A DNA stretch of 64,000 nucleotides from Epichloe hybrida. Its lineage: Eukaryota; Ascomycota; Sordariomycetes; Hypocreales; Clavicipitaceae. The notes under the pieces were generated by a model, which was given only the letters and a program-made list of their open reading frames with translations, did not search any database and was not told the origin of the DNA. The translations under genes were made by a program, and so were the position numbers. The stretch's first letter is position 1; each line of letters opens with the position of its first letter. This document shows, one piece after another, positions 34,491 to 47,200 of the stretch. The stretch is taken from positions 620,001 through 684,000 of the forward strand of contig JAFEKR010000016.1 in assembly GCA_019022495.1 (NCBI GenBank), written 5' to 3'.

Positions 34491-37400
34491 GGGAATGGCG
34501 TATCATACAATGCTGTCGTCTTAACCATAACGTCGGGCACATGGGGTGATAGTTGTCTATCGTAACATTTACGCAGAGACCGAAACGAGAGGGTGAACGG
34601 AATTCGATTTAAGCGACGGCTTGCAACGCATTCTGAACCATCGTTAGGAAGTAATCGAAACTGTTATTTTCTCGAACACGAAGTCATTTCATTCGCCTGA
34701 TTGGACAGGAGCAACGTTGGGCATCACCCGATGGGAGCAGAGATGGGGACGTACACGTCAGCGGCAAGGAAGGCAAAGCTCAAACATCCTGTTCAAGCAC
34801 ACCCTGTCTTGTTTCAGGCAGTCATGGATCTTGACTAGACCATGTCAAACTAATACGATCAGGAGAGCGGCGAAAGCATTTGTTTCATGTAATTTCCCAT
34901 TGGACATGTATTGGCGAGAGGTACCGATAATGAGGCATGCAGCGGCATCTCGACCGTCTGGCCACACATTGGCCTTCCGCAATAGCGAGAAGTCATGTAC
35001 GATACTCCAAACAAGGAATCCTGGCAGCCGTAGAAGAGGCACTAAAATCCGCGATTGCATGATTTCCCGTTCAACAGAACAATCTGGCTTGGTGGCACCG
35101 CATGGTGCCTATCTATGCAACGGTAGCGCATTTCGGTGAGCCTAGTTAGTGCAGCGACCTCATCTGTCTATGTGCATTGCATATCTGTGAAATTCGACAT
35201 ACTTGCCAGAAACCAGACCCAGATTTGGCTCAAAAAAAATAAACAAAGAAAATCAACTAGTAAGCCTAGCGACCAGGCTGCAGCTGCCTAGCTTCTGTTG
35301 TCTCTAGTTGTTGTCTCTAGTGAGGTTCAATCCATTGGCCCCGGGCGAGTTATAACATAGCATCTCCACTGGCTGGGCATCAAAGTTCATAGACACCAGG
35401 GTCTTTTCGATTCTCCAACGCATCCTTTGCTCTTTTGCATCTTGATGCTTTTTTTTTTTTTCAACAAAACAAGCTTGTTCATGCAAAGCTGGTAGTTTGT
35501 GAGTCAAGCCTCAGGTCAGACAACCCTGGCCTATCGGGCTTCAACAACACGCAGGTGTCGGGCGCTGGCGGCCAGTAGCTTAGACGACCTTCTTCACAGG
35601 GCCAAAAAAAGAGAGTTTTTGATTTTCTTTTGTCTACACTTTCCGTTGTGGCCTTCTCTGTTTGTGGCTCGTACTGTGTTTGTTACTGTGCTTCTCTTGA
35701 ACCTGGCTGAGGCGTGCTCGCGTAGTGTTTTCACAACTTATAAGTTGTATTCGTACTTTTAGGCCAGGAAGTGCCTAGGTACCTACCTAGGTAGTTCAGT
35801 ACCTTGGTCGTCAATTCCAACTTCAGTGACGTCATCATCTCGTCTAGTCTTTGCACTGCGATGGATCTTTGCTATTGCTCTGAATTTCACTGATGCCAAA
35901 CGCGTTGATGTCGTATCTCCACGAGAAGCCGTAGTTGGATGAGATTATGCAGGCAAGGTTGTATAGATCGGCATATATGCGCCTGGAAAATGGAAACTTG
36001 AGGACTGGGCAGCGGATCGATTCAAGATGGCTCAGTATGGAAGCCGCCATGATACGATAGTCCGATTTCCATCTACGCTGGATCAACCGGCGCTGCCCTA
36101 TTTGTAGTTCAGTTTGAAGAACTCGCAGGCATCAAGGTTATTGCAGTAGCTTGTTCACGCTCCTTGATATGGTAAGGAAGGTACGCCGCAGATGTCTCGG
36201 ATTACCAACCACCAGAGGCGGTTCAAGTTATCATCAAGGGCTTATCCCAACATCGACAGAGCTATTGACTTCTTCTCAGAGGGCCAAACGACTAGATGAG
36301 TATATGTGCCAAAGCCGTAGAGACGAACCGGGGTAGATTAATCACCCTTTCGGGTAAGAATAACAAAACCATTGACGATGTTGAAGTAAAGTCCATCCTC
36401 GCCTATATAGTCTTCAATATCGCATTTCAGTGCCTTCATCAAATGGGAACAAAATTCGATGAAGACCCGAATGTTCGAGGCGCTCTCGTTTGTTATATGT
36501 GGCACTTGAAAGACTTTGCGAATCGCTGAAGATGCTGCCGGCAACGAATCATGACAAAAACCTCCCAAATACGCTCCCTCAGCCACCACACCGTACAGTG
36601 TATGGACGCACGGTACGAATTTGTCGTTTCGCAGGATATCGAACCCATGCTCTTTATGCATGGCCCAACAAAGAAGCGGACAAAAAAGGGTGCACACAGG
36701 CCTCAGTTGCCACGTGTGTCGTGAAAAGCATTAGCTGAAAAGACCAAGTTAGTGCCCCGTGCTCCGGAGAGAGAAAATAATGACATGTTTGACGGTGACG
36801 AGAGCAAATGTAGGCCTCGGTGGCGCCAGTATATCAAGCATCGCTGCTCTTGTCAGGAAAAGCATCGATTTTCACGAGTTGAGCACCATTGCTGAAATCG
36901 AAGAATTCTTGCCCGGGGACACCACCACACCACGGATCCCAGTTTTGGTCTCAAGGATCACAACAGACCAGCCACTACTTGTCCCACCAATTAGTCTTGC
37001 CTCTTCCCTGCCTTCATTGTCCGATTCCGAGGATTGCCGCATCTCTCAGAGGGATCTGCACCGGAAGTCAAACTAGCATTTTGACACCGGAGTCTACCAT
37101 GTTGCAACCTTCCCGAGAGGTAGAGAAAACAGGACCATTTCTCATTTCTTTTCCCCCATGATTACAGGGCAAGACCAAAATTGAGGACTCTCTATCACTA
37201 TATTTTTTCTCTTAAATCCCAACATCTCTATCACAGCACACGTCCGTGGAACACATCACTCTCGTCAAGGCTAGGGCCTTCTCGAAGCATTTCACATTTC
37301 AAGCAAGGGACCCACTCTGTGCCTGAGCCCTGGTAGGAAGGAGCCAAAAAAAAAAAAAAAATCACACTGACAGCCCATCAGCCTCGGGAGGGGGAGTGCT

Positions 37401-38038
37401 CCCAAGGTGGGGCTTTGCTGCCTGCGTTCCTGCCCGCTCTTGTCAATATTGAGTCATTGACTGCCCGACCACCTGAGGTACAAGAAGTGGTGGAAGGTGC
37501 TTGGGAACATTTCTTCTCTTCTGTCTTGGTTTTCAACTTCATCAGAGAGTTTCTCGCTCGTTGGCATTATCGAAGCTGACGGGTGGTGGATACATACTAT
37601 TTAGGAAGCCAAATCCAGGAACCGGCAAAATTCTCTTTCGCTGCTCTTCTATTTGGCTTCCATCTGCTGGCCTAATCCCACTCACCTGGATTATGTACGT
37701 GCGCTAGCACATGGAGTCACTTTGGTTGTGACTCGTGACCACGAGCAAGCGACAATATCGGCACCTCCAACATCCATTGCTCGAACACATCCTGCGAGAC
37801 CAACGGCACAGCTCTTTAACACCGCGACACATAGCTTCCGACTGATGGGCTCAGGAGCTCCAAGCTAGGACGAACTGAGGTCCAGACATCGATTCTTGAA
37901 TGCCTGCTAGAATTAGGCCTCTCTATCTGAAAGTCCGCCCCTTGTCTCATAATTTGGTCCGAGGTACGGAGTACACCACGCCTCACAACAACGACGTCCA
38001 GAGGTCTAGATCCTTAGGGCCCTTTTTACATGCATCTA

Positions 38039-38074
38039 CGGATGTCCAAGTCAAAAGTCGTGTCCCCTGCACGC
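38039..38074. repeat. Left terminal inverted repeat, 36 bp
   Basis: Perfect reverse complement of 38580-38615. Confidence 0.95.
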
Positions 38075-38579
38075 TGCTGCCTAGAGTGGCCTAAGGCATT
38101 AACGTAGTAGCCTAAGGCACACAAATAGTCTAGAATAATATAAGGAAAATTAAACAAGGTATCTCTGCTATATAAACTACATATAAAAGTAACTTATCCT
38201 AGTTATTATTAAATTCTTCCTCTATATTACTAGAATCTAAGGCATTAAGGTTATTAGGACTATTAGGACTATTAAGCTTATAAGGGTTAAAAACCCACCT
38301 TCTTTTATTATTATTAATAGTAGCAGTATCTTTATCTTTAAACTCTAAGCCCTATTAGCTATAGTTAAGGTTTAAGCTATTATGTAATAAGCGGAGATAG
38401 AAGCAGCTAGGCAAGGGAAGCAGCTAGATAAGGCAAAAGCTAGCTAACTTTAGCGATAGTTATAGTACTAGTGGCAAAAGCAGGTAAAGAGAGGGGAACT
38501 AGAGAAGAGGTAAACCTCTTATTTAATTTACCTAGTGAGACTACGACCCCGCTAGCTAATTACATCCTTGACTAGGGTC

Positions 38580-38615
38580 GCGTGCAGGGGACACGACTTT
38601 TGACTTGGACATCCG
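38580..38615. repeat. Right terminal inverted repeat, 36 bp
   Basis: Perfect reverse complement of 38039-38074, followed by TA. Confidence 0.95.
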
Positions 38616-40266
38616 TACCGAGACGGATTTATCGAGCTGATAGAACCCTAAAAGAATTAGTACAGGCTCAGAGCTTTGTGGATACAGTGTCTTGACGACT
38701 CATTGCACTTGAACAAGGTAAGTTGCATGCATGCATATGTTAAGTCTAGACTCACTGCCACTTGGATGGTTCCAATTGTCGCCGCATCGCCCTTTCCAAC
38801 TTTCCAAAGATCAAGGATTGTTGCGCGTGATCGGGAAACCTTCATTGCGTAATATGTTAGTCGTCTTCATTGCGTTTCTTCTGTTCATCGTGAGCTTCCT
38901 GGGAGTGGCCGTTGCAAGTGACCAAATTTTCAGAAGTGTGTCTGTGTTCTTTCGTGTCGATTCTATCTAGTTCGGCTTTGTCGCGGACTTGATAACTGCG
39001 GGTTTTTTTTGGGAGTGTTTGCAGAAGGCGAACAGGATCATGGGCAGGGGGGATACCAACTTGTTGGCCTTCTACCGCAGTCACAGATCTAGGCAGATCC
39101 TGTTCATCGAATGGCTACTTACTAACGCATTCTTTTCCACATATTCCAGACATTGAACGGCTCATTGAAGAATTGGAAGAACTATAATATATCCGCGTGG
39201 CCGTCAATTGGATTTCAGAGGCGCGCCAAATCCGTTCTACGATTGATATGCACATGTACATTTGTTGACCAGCTCGCCCCGCCATCAACCTGGTCGCCTC
39301 TCTCACTTGCGCTGCGCACGCTTCGATCCCGCTTTACTATTGCGAGCCAGCTCACTTCCTTCACACGACGACCTTTTCTGTCTGCCTTGTTGGGCTCCTC
39401 GAACGTTTGCCTAGGCCCAGACCTGCTTGCACCGCCCTCTGGCTAGCAACAATCTCACATTCCGCCGCTCACCGCTGATCCAAGCCTGATAAACTTTTCC
39501 AACCCGCTCGTAGCCACTTTGCCGAATCGCGCCTTGGGCTATCGCAGCCTCTGACAGCCGATTTGTCCCTCCTCCTCAGAGATCCTGTTGGCTCTCCCAA
39601 ATTGATTTCTCCACTCGGGTAAGTCTTCCCAGTGTAAAAACTGTCCAGAATACCAGACTCTCAGGCACGGAAGCGTGGTGTTATTCGCGCGCACACAACA
39701 TATTCAGGCTTCAACAGCTCAAGCTCAAACTGTCGCCCCCACCCCCCCAACCTTTGGCCTATCCCTTGGGACACACTAGTCTGTTATTGTCTATGTACAT
39801 CAGGGCGGCCCTTTCCCGTTGTTACCATTATCATACATTCCTCCCCTCTCTCACAACTCTCACAACCTCCTTTTCAGGCCCTGCCCGCAATTTTCACTAG
39901 TCGACCCCTCGCGCTCCCGTGGCGTCTTAGGCCAACCGACCCCTCACATCTGTCGCACTTATTAGCATCTGTTGGGCCATATCGGTGCCAGTCACCTCAG
40001 CATACTTTGCCAGCTTTGCTACGTTGCTGCTATGTACCACTGTTCTTGCTGGAGCGCCCCGTAATCTAGCGTCAGCAGTCCCTCCCCCGACCCGAGCTTC
40101 GACGCATTCCTCACCGCACGGGTTTCTCGCCCTTGGCGACAGTGTTATTGTTCATCTTTATTGTCCTAGCAATTATACCATCATTAAGCCAGCGCCTTGA
40201 CTCCGACCATCTTGAACTGGATTGTCGCGAGTGAAGGGCAAACGTGCTTGAAATTATTTGTCTGCT

Positions 40267-42434
40267 ATGCCGTGAGTGCCATAGCCTATACTTGCAGTGC
40301 AGTGTATGCGTCACGTTTGAAGCAGCAGCTTACAACTGACCACGTTCGTCAGACGACAAACAACCATTACCTTTCACAGTGGTGGCGAGAGTTCTCGCTC
40401 TACTCCTTACCATAGCGATCAAGAATCCTCTCGTCACGAGGCCGATCACTCCGCAGCCGAAGAGGACGGCTGGCAGGACATATACGACGACGAGGACGAC
40501 GAGGAGGACGATCTCCATCCATCTGATTCTGCTTCAGCCAGCAACGACATACAACCCTCGCGCCCGCGCCCTCCGAGAGCGCCGCGCCGTCACCGAGTAA
40601 CTCGGCCACCACCTCAAGACTATCCTCCGGTGCCTACACACGCACCGATTCCACCGCCCAGCCTGGATCCTTCCGAAGAATATGGCCATTACGGCCACGG
40701 CTATGCGCCTCCCCATGCTCCCCGCGGTGGATTCTATGGCGGGCGTGGCCAGCATCCAGGATATCAACAACAGCAACAAGGTCACTTTATGGGGGGCTAT
40801 CCCGGCGGGAACCAAATGGTTCCGTACGGAGGTTATGCGCCAAATCCGTTTACGCCAATGAGTAATACCTCCAGTGGCACCAGCTACTTCGGGGGTGAAC
40901 CAAGACATATGTACGACATGATGCCCTACCAGCAGCCCGGCTATTTCCCTGCACCTCAGTACAGTTTGCCGGCACATCTTCAACAATTTCATCTCGGCGC
41001 CCCTCCTCCGCCTCCAGCTACAGAAGCTCCAGCGCAGCCGCCCACTCCCGTCGTCAAGGAACCTCCTCCGGACTTGGAAAAAATTAAGCTCGAGGCACAA
41101 TTTGCAGCGTTCAAAGCTCAAGAGGAGAAAGCCAAGGCCGCGGAGGACCAGCGCGAGCGTGAAGCACAGATTCGAAAGGAAGCAGAAGAGGCTTTTCAAC
41201 GACGAATGGACGACATGAAGAAGGCGCAGGAGGAGGCCCAGAAGGAGATTCAGCGCGCTAGAGCTGACGCCGAGCGTGCCGCCAGAGAGCGCATTGAGGC
41301 TGAACGCAAGGCTGAAGAGGAAAGACAAAAGCAGCATGCCGAGGCTATGAAAAGAGCAGAAGAGAATGCAAGGTTAAAGTTTGAGGCCGAGATCAAGGCA
41401 GCTGAGGCTCGCAGAAAGAAGGAAGAAGAGGACCGAATAAGAGCCGAAGAGGCCGCCCATAGACGCCTTGAAGCTGCCATTAAGGCCGAGGCCGAGGCGA
41501 AGGCTGCCGCAGATAAGAAGGCTGCCGAGGAAGCGGAAAGGCTCAAGCTAGCGCAAGAAGATGCCAGGCGCCAGGCGGAGATCGAGACCTTGAAGAAGAT
41601 TGAAGACGAGAAGGAGGCTGCCAAGAAGGCTGCAGCGGCTGCAGAAGCCGCCAAAGCAGAGCAAGAGGCGCTCAAGAAACGTATACAGGAGGAAACCAAG
41701 GCAAATTTAGAGGCAGCAGCCAAGAAGAAAGAAAAGGCTCCAATCAGATTCAAGGACGCTGTGGGAAGGAAATTCAGTTTTCCCTTCCATATCTGCTCAA
41801 CATGGCAAGTAAGTTTACACATATTGATTGACAGACTGTTGCGGGGTACATATCTTGAGCTGACGCTTCTGCTACTCAATAGGGCATGGAAGAACTCATC
41901 AAGCAAGCCTTCCTCCAAGTCGATGTTCTTGGTCCGCACGTGCAGCAAGGCCACTATGATCTCCTTGGCCCCAATGGCGAAATTATTTTGCCAACGGTCT
42001 GGGAGAAGGTCATTCAACCGGACTGGAGCATCACAATGACCATGTGGCCTAGCCACAAGTCACCGCCTGTTGCAGCCAAGATTCCTGGGATGCCAAACAT
42101 TCCCGGCATGATGCATCCAGGTATGAGACGACCTGGTGGCCCTGCTGGTGCCAACCCCATGCCGCCCCCAGGCTGGCCGGGACTTGGTGGCCGACCAAAT
42201 CCGCACATGCCTCCCGATATCGACATTGTGAACGTTGGACCAGAGCCCAGGCACTCCAAGCCATCCAAGCATAAGCTAAAACCCACGGGTATGCTTGGCT
42301 ACCTGGCAGGCAAACCAGCCAAAAAGAAGTGAGAAGTTGCTCCCCAAACAAACATCGACGCTGGCCTCGACCCCGCAATCACTAACGTTTTGATTTCTTT
42401 TCTTTTCTCCCAAAACAGGTTTAGCAAGAAATGA
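40267..42434 (+). CDS. ULD (ubiquitin-like) domain protein with long charged coiled coil
   Basis: Function unknown; this architecture is common in filamentous ascomycetes. Proposed exons 40267-40271, 40380-41808, 41883-42328, 42419-42434, about 631 aa. Exon 1 holds only ATGCC before gtgagt; joining to 40380 gives MPGGESSRSTPYHSDQESS. An in-frame stop at 40318 and lack of any other ATG support this, though the start is inferred. Order: acidic Ser-rich N-terminus (DGWQDIYDDEDDEEDD), Gly/Tyr/Gln-rich region, Pro patch, Ala/Glu/Lys coiled coil (about residues 230-460), then the conserved domain FKDAVGRKFSFPF...TWQ|GMEELIKQAFLQVDVLGPHVQQGHYDLLGPNGEIILP...VWEKVIQPDWSITMTMWP. The last intron overlaps the unspliced stop: splicing (gtgaga, cactaac branch, aaaacag) changes the end from KKK to KKKFSKK. 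Unspliced, the protein stops at 42332. Confidence 0.8.
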
Positions 42435-43201
42435 CAAAAAACGCAACAAAAATTCGGCGGTGCTATACTTTATGACGACGATGTACGACAACGATTTTCT
42501 TCCTCAGATACCATAGCGAATGTTTTTGTGGTTCGTGGCGCTGCTGTCCTTACATAACGCGGATTTCCCCTTGGTTGCGGCACTCTGGCGGTTATTGTCT
42601 TTATTCAACCTGTTGTGTGGCAACACTCCCAATTCATTCTAATAATACAAGAGGGCGAACACGCCTGGTAGGTGGGTCAGCAAACGATGGTAACCGGTTC
42701 TGGATAGAAATGGCGTGAGCACACGGGGAAGGCGAGTGGTGAGCCAGCTATGGGAGAAGCCGAGGGCGTAATTCTTCGTTCAACTTTGCGCATACATTTA
42801 GCAAGTTCTTCTTTTTTGGTATATCGGTTTGGGTTTACTTGATATGTTTTTTTTTGAAAAGGTACATGAACCTCTCTCCCCTTGGGCAGGTATTTTAAAA
42901 ATGATAATTTTAGTCAACAGCAACCTTTCTCTGGTCTAGTGTTGCTCAAAAACGTGAGTATTTGTACATGCGAATTTACATTCTATACTCCGAACATGAT
43001 GATGAGGTCTGCTGTAACACCGATCCGAATGCACAGACTGTCATCTATCTCTTTAATGCCGGCAAGGCCTCGTAGCTGTACTAAAATTTCACCTCGCTAT
43101 ACCTAACCGACGCCAAAAAAAAAAGAGGCAATAAAATAGCACCTGGTCACATGTCCTCCAAACGCTAGCTAGAAGAAACCGTGGGTTAGTTGCGTACGTT
43201 T
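42435..43201. other. Convergent intergenic region ULD gene-COQ10
   Basis: 3' flanks only; T tract at about 42847-42854 and A tract at about 43115-43124. Nothing gene-like. Confidence 0.6.
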
Positions 43202-43834
43202 TCATAACTCCCGCGCACCGCCAAGTTCTTCTGAAGCACGTTTCTCAAATGCTTCAATCATGAGACCTGCTACTTTGTCGGAAACGGCTGCACTGACAGC
43301 CGCGTAAAGTGGATTAACGAACTGGTATTTGATCGTCAGATGGACCTCTGTTGAGGGGGAAGCCTCCTGCGGCAAGGGCTTCAAGTGCCACCGCGTAACC
43401 AGGCTTTTGAAGACAGCCGAGGCAGCTTTGGCCTCGACGGAAGCAGGATCACCACTGACAGCCTCTAATGATGCTTCTGGCACGCAGCGCAGCCGGCTTG
43501 TAAAGACTTCGTTGAACCCACCCCATCCCACGTGTAAATCGGCCAGTGTCGGCCAGGCACGACCCTGCTCGTCGCGTTCGGACCATTGGGTCACTCGGGA
43601 GTGGGAGCAGTAGGGAACAAAGGTCGAGTAGGAGTCTACGTCGGCAATGAGCTTGTACAGTGGCTGTTGGGCGTAGGGAAGGGTTCGGGTGGCCGTGATG
43701 GTTTGAGTGTCGCTGGCTGCTGGGCTGCCGGGGAGGTTGAAGAACGGGCGGTGGTGGGAAAGCGGGATCGAAGTGGTGCGCGCGAGGTGTATGGTTCGGA
43801 ATGGAAATGGACGGGTTGCGGCTCGGAGAGGCAT
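43202..43834 (-). CDS. COQ10: Coenzyme Q-binding protein COQ10, mitochondrial
   Basis: START/polyketide-cyclase-fold lipid-binding protein needed for ubiquinone function in mitochondrial respiration. Single exon, 210 aa, within the family range. The N-terminal 30-40 residues are rich in Arg, Ser, Thr and Pro with no acidic residues, as in mitochondrial presequences (MPLRAATRPFPFRTIHLARTT). The domain begins at about residue 45 with TITATRTLPYAQQPLYKLIADVDSYSTFVPYCSHSRV, the diagnostic COQ10 segment, followed by ADLHVGWGGFNEVFTSRLRC, a long insertion, VHLTIKYQFVNPLYAAVSAAVSDKVAGLMIEAFEKRA. The start has no better in-frame alternative upstream. Divergent from APL5, whose coding begins 460 bp away. 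Confidence 0.93.
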   Translation of the reverse strand: MPLRAATRPFPFRTIHLARTTSIPLSHHRPFFNLPGSPAASDTQTITATRTLPYAQQPLYKLIADVDSYSTFVPYCSHSRVTQWSERDEQGRAWPTLADLHVGWGGFNEVFTSRLRCVPEASLEAVSGDPASVEAKAASAVFKSLVTRWHLKPLPQEASPSTEVHLTIKYQFVNPLYAAVSAAVSDKVAGLMIEAFEKRASEELGGAREL

Positions 43835-44293
43835 GGTTATGTGTGTGCTTGATTCCGTCCGTGGTTAGGAAAGCCAATTCTTGTTGTAGAAGATGGTGGT
43901 TTGGGAGAAAGGGTAATGTGGGCCACTATTACTGACCGGTCGACCTGTCACTGTATGTACATACGTTGACGTCGTCGGGTCGGCCATTTGAACAAATCAG
44001 CGCCGAACAATCGCGCAACTGAGATCCACCCTTCTTCAAGTCCCCTCCAACGTCCTCACGAGACTCGCAACTCGTCAAGTCCCACGACTTACCCTCCGGC
44101 GGCCCGGATTCTCACGTGCATTTATCGGTGCACGTCGACCTGCCACAGTAGTTCTGGACCGACCACGACGCATCATGAACCGAACAGCTCCCCTGCGTTG
44201 CATTCTAATCATAGCTTGAAGCAGACACATCGAGGCTCGCATCGTGGACAGAGCTGGAGCAGCCCCCACGCGCGGGGCGATCGAGCTGGCACA
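43835..44293. promoter_or_regulatory. Bidirectional promoter region COQ10-APL5
   Basis: Separates two divergent starts and includes the 5' UTR of APL5. Nothing specific recognised. Confidence 0.5.
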
Positions 44294-47200
44294 ATGTACG
44301 ACGAACACCTCTGCCTCTTCGGAAAGGGGAGCTCATGCGGGCAAATATGATCGGCAACACAGAGTTTTGAGTTGACAAGAGCTCAATAGGTTCGAAAAGT
44401 CGCTTTACGACCTCATTCGAGGACTTCGGAACCACAAGGGAAACGAGAAGGAATACGTCCAAAAGAGCCTGAAAGAATGTCGCGCCGAAGTTCGCAGTCA
44501 GGACATGGGTGTGTGATCCCTATTCTTCAAGCATTAATGCTTGAGCTCTCCCTTTGTTTTGCATACGGAGCTTTCGAGGTGCTAACAGTGCTATTTCCGC
44601 TCGGTTTTAGACGTCAAGGCGACCGCGCTCCTCAAGCTTGTATATCTCGAGATGTTGGGCTACGATATGTCCTGGGCTTCGTTCCATGTCCTAGAAGTCA
44701 TGTCGTCTCCGAAATATCACCAGAAGCGAGTGGGATATTTGGGTGCTGTGCAGAGCTTCCGGCCAGACACGGAAGTGCTCATGTTGGCCACGAACTTGTT
44801 GAAAAAGGTATGCGTGTTCAATAACCAAACAATATATCAAGAAATCATGTGACAGGTGGACTGACCCTTTATTTCGTTTGATTATAGGATCTCGGATCGT
44901 CTACTCAAATTGTCATATCTCTTCCCATCGCGACGCTCCCGCACGTCATTACGCCATCTTTGGCGCTTTCAACTCTGGCCGACCTCCTCCCGCGTCTAGG
45001 ACACAGCCAGTCTAACATTAGGAAAAAGACATTGGTCACCCTATATCGCTTGGCGCTCGTGTATCCGGAAGCTCTAAGAGCAGCATGGCCGAAGATCAAA
45101 GAACGTCTGATGGATCCCAATGAGGATCCCAGCGTGACGGCAGCTATTGTGAACGTGGTGTGTGAGTTGGGATGGCGCCGGCCGCATGATTTTCTTCCTC
45201 TGGCACCCCGGTTGTTCGACCTACTTGTGGATGGTGGCAACAACTGGATGGCCATCAAACTCATAAAACTGGTATGTATTCGCGACCAGCGCGTCACAGC
45301 TATTCGGCACAGGCCAAGTACCAAGTACTGACTAAACTGCCAAGTTTGCGACTTTGACACCCCTGGAACCGCGTCTCGTAAGGAAATTATTGCCTCCTTT
45401 GACGAACATAATAGCTACTACACCAGCAATGTCCTTGTTATATGAATGCATCAACGGCATCATCCAAGGCGGTATTTTGGGAAGCACAGACGACCCAACT
45501 GACACGGATGAGATTGCGACGCTCTGTGTCAACAAGCTTCGAGGGATGGTGATGATTAACGGTGACCCCAATCGTAAGTATGGAGCGATGCAATTGACGC
45601 TCTCTCTTGGATAAGCTCTCAGCTAATACTGGTAACAGTCAAATATGTGGCTTTGCTGGCGTTCAACAAGATTGTACTTACTCATCCACATCTTGTAACC
45701 CAACAGGAGGATGTCATCTTGGAGTGCATTGACAGCGCGGACATCACAATTCGAATACAGGCTCTTGATCTGGTCCAAGGAATGGTGACGGGAGATAATT
45801 TAGTGTCGGTGATCAGTCGCTTGATGAAACAACTCACATTATCCGCACCTAGCAAGAACCGAAATCGTTCAGGAACGCCATCACTGGAACCTGGCTCCGA
45901 CTCCGATGACGAATCGCAAGTAGCCATCACAGCGCCCAAAAATACCGAGGGCCAGGCACCACCGCTCCCTGAAGATTACAGACTCGGTGTCGTGGGACGA
46001 ATATTGTTCATGTGTTCAAAGGATAATTATGCAAACGTCCTGGACTTTGATTGGTACATTGACGTGTTGACTCAGCTGGTTCGCATGGCGCCAGTTCCTC
46101 GACAGTTCGATTCGCTTGATACTTCATCCCTTTCTTCGCGATCGTCGACCGACATATCACAGAGAATAGGCGACGAGCTACGGAACGTCGCTGTCAAAGT
46201 CAGGGCCATGAGATCAACAGCGGTGCGAGCAGGCTATAACATAGTTGCACAGCTGAACGCAGATACCCCTAGTAGCCATAAAGTGACATCCGGAGCGCTC
46301 AAGTCAGTTACGTGGATTCTTGGCGAATACGCGATTCTGCTGCAGGACCCCGATGACACCTTGAACAGTCTGCTCCAGCTGGTATCACGCGCCGCCCGAA
46401 CGGAAGTCTGCACAACTTCGATGCTTGCAGTCGCCAAAATTTTCGCATCCATCGCCGGTGACGAATCTCAGCCATGGACGCCAGAACGCAAGTCTCGAAT
46501 ATCGCTTCTCATTGCCCGTATTCTTCATGTGGCAGAGCCGCTTGCTTTACATCCGAACCTTGAGGTGCAAGAACGGGCCGTTGAGCTTGTAGAGCTGCTG
46601 AAGCTCACGGCAGAGGCTGTTTCAGGGCAGCCTGCATCGACAGATAAAGCCCCTCAAGACCCTCCTCTGCTTTTGACTCAGGCCATACCCTCGCTCTTCA
46701 CGGGTTGGGAACTCAATTCGGTTGCGCAAGGCGCACAGCGCAACGTGCCTATGCCTGACGGCCTGGACCTCGACGAAGCCATTCATTCCAACTTGAATCA
46801 TCTCCTCTCTACCGCGGACCTTGTCACCCTCGAAGCCGATATATCAGATGAATTTGAAGCATACTATAATCACCGACCAGCTCCCACCGCAATTTCGTCC
46901 TCCGCGCCTGCCATCAGCAGACTGGCCGGACCAGTCGAAGAGATGGTGGGCTCGTACCAACAACAACCGAGCGAAGAAAGCTACCTCGATGCAGACATCA
47001 TTGTGCGGCGCAAAGCAGAGCGATTGGAAAGAAACAAGGACGACCCGTTCTACATTTCCAACAGCAGTGATGCACCGCGATCTTCCACCCCGATTCACAC
47101 CATTCTTCAAAGCAACAACGGGCCCGATCTTGACATCGACTCGATACCAATCATGAAACTTGATGTTGATAACTTGGCCGGTCCTGCCGCGCCAACACCA

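Larger units (their letters stand above)
38039..38615. mobile_element. Miniature inverted-repeat element, mariner/Fot1 type, RIP-mutated
   Basis: 577 bp bounded by perfect 36-bp terminal inverted repeats (38039-38074 and 38580-38615) starting CGGATGTCCAAGTCAAAAGT, flanked on both sides by TA (38037-38038 and 38616-38617). The TA duplication points to the Tc1/mariner superfamily. The interior is AT-rich with almost no CpG. Near 38400-38525 one plus-strand frame reads EAARQGKQLDKAKAS, followed by stops where Gln codons would fit, and then WQKQVKRGELEKR. This resembles the basic, Gln-rich tail of a pogo/Fot1 transposase, so it is probably an internally deleted derivative. It has no capacity to encode a transposase now. 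Confidence 0.88.
34491..40266. other. Gene-poor 5.8-kb stretch with a miniature transposon
   Basis: No gene I can support. ORFs of 60-120 codons are scattered over both strands (for example about 36296-36697 and 36759-37076) but none shows a family signature, splice continuity or codon bias like its neighbours. A 577-bp inverted-repeat element lies at 38039-38615. From about 39200 to 40266 the sequence is pyrimidine-rich and may be the promoter and long 5' UTR of the ULD gene. A tracts lie at about 35451-35461 (as T) and 37347-37361. Confidence 0.55.

Noticed and set aside
40534..42056. Two 267-codon minus-strand ORFs opposite the ULD gene
   Set aside because: Antisense shadows of the Ala/Glu/Lys coiled coil, reading as Leu/Ser/Ala-rich repeats; the plus-strand frame carries the conserved ULD domain.
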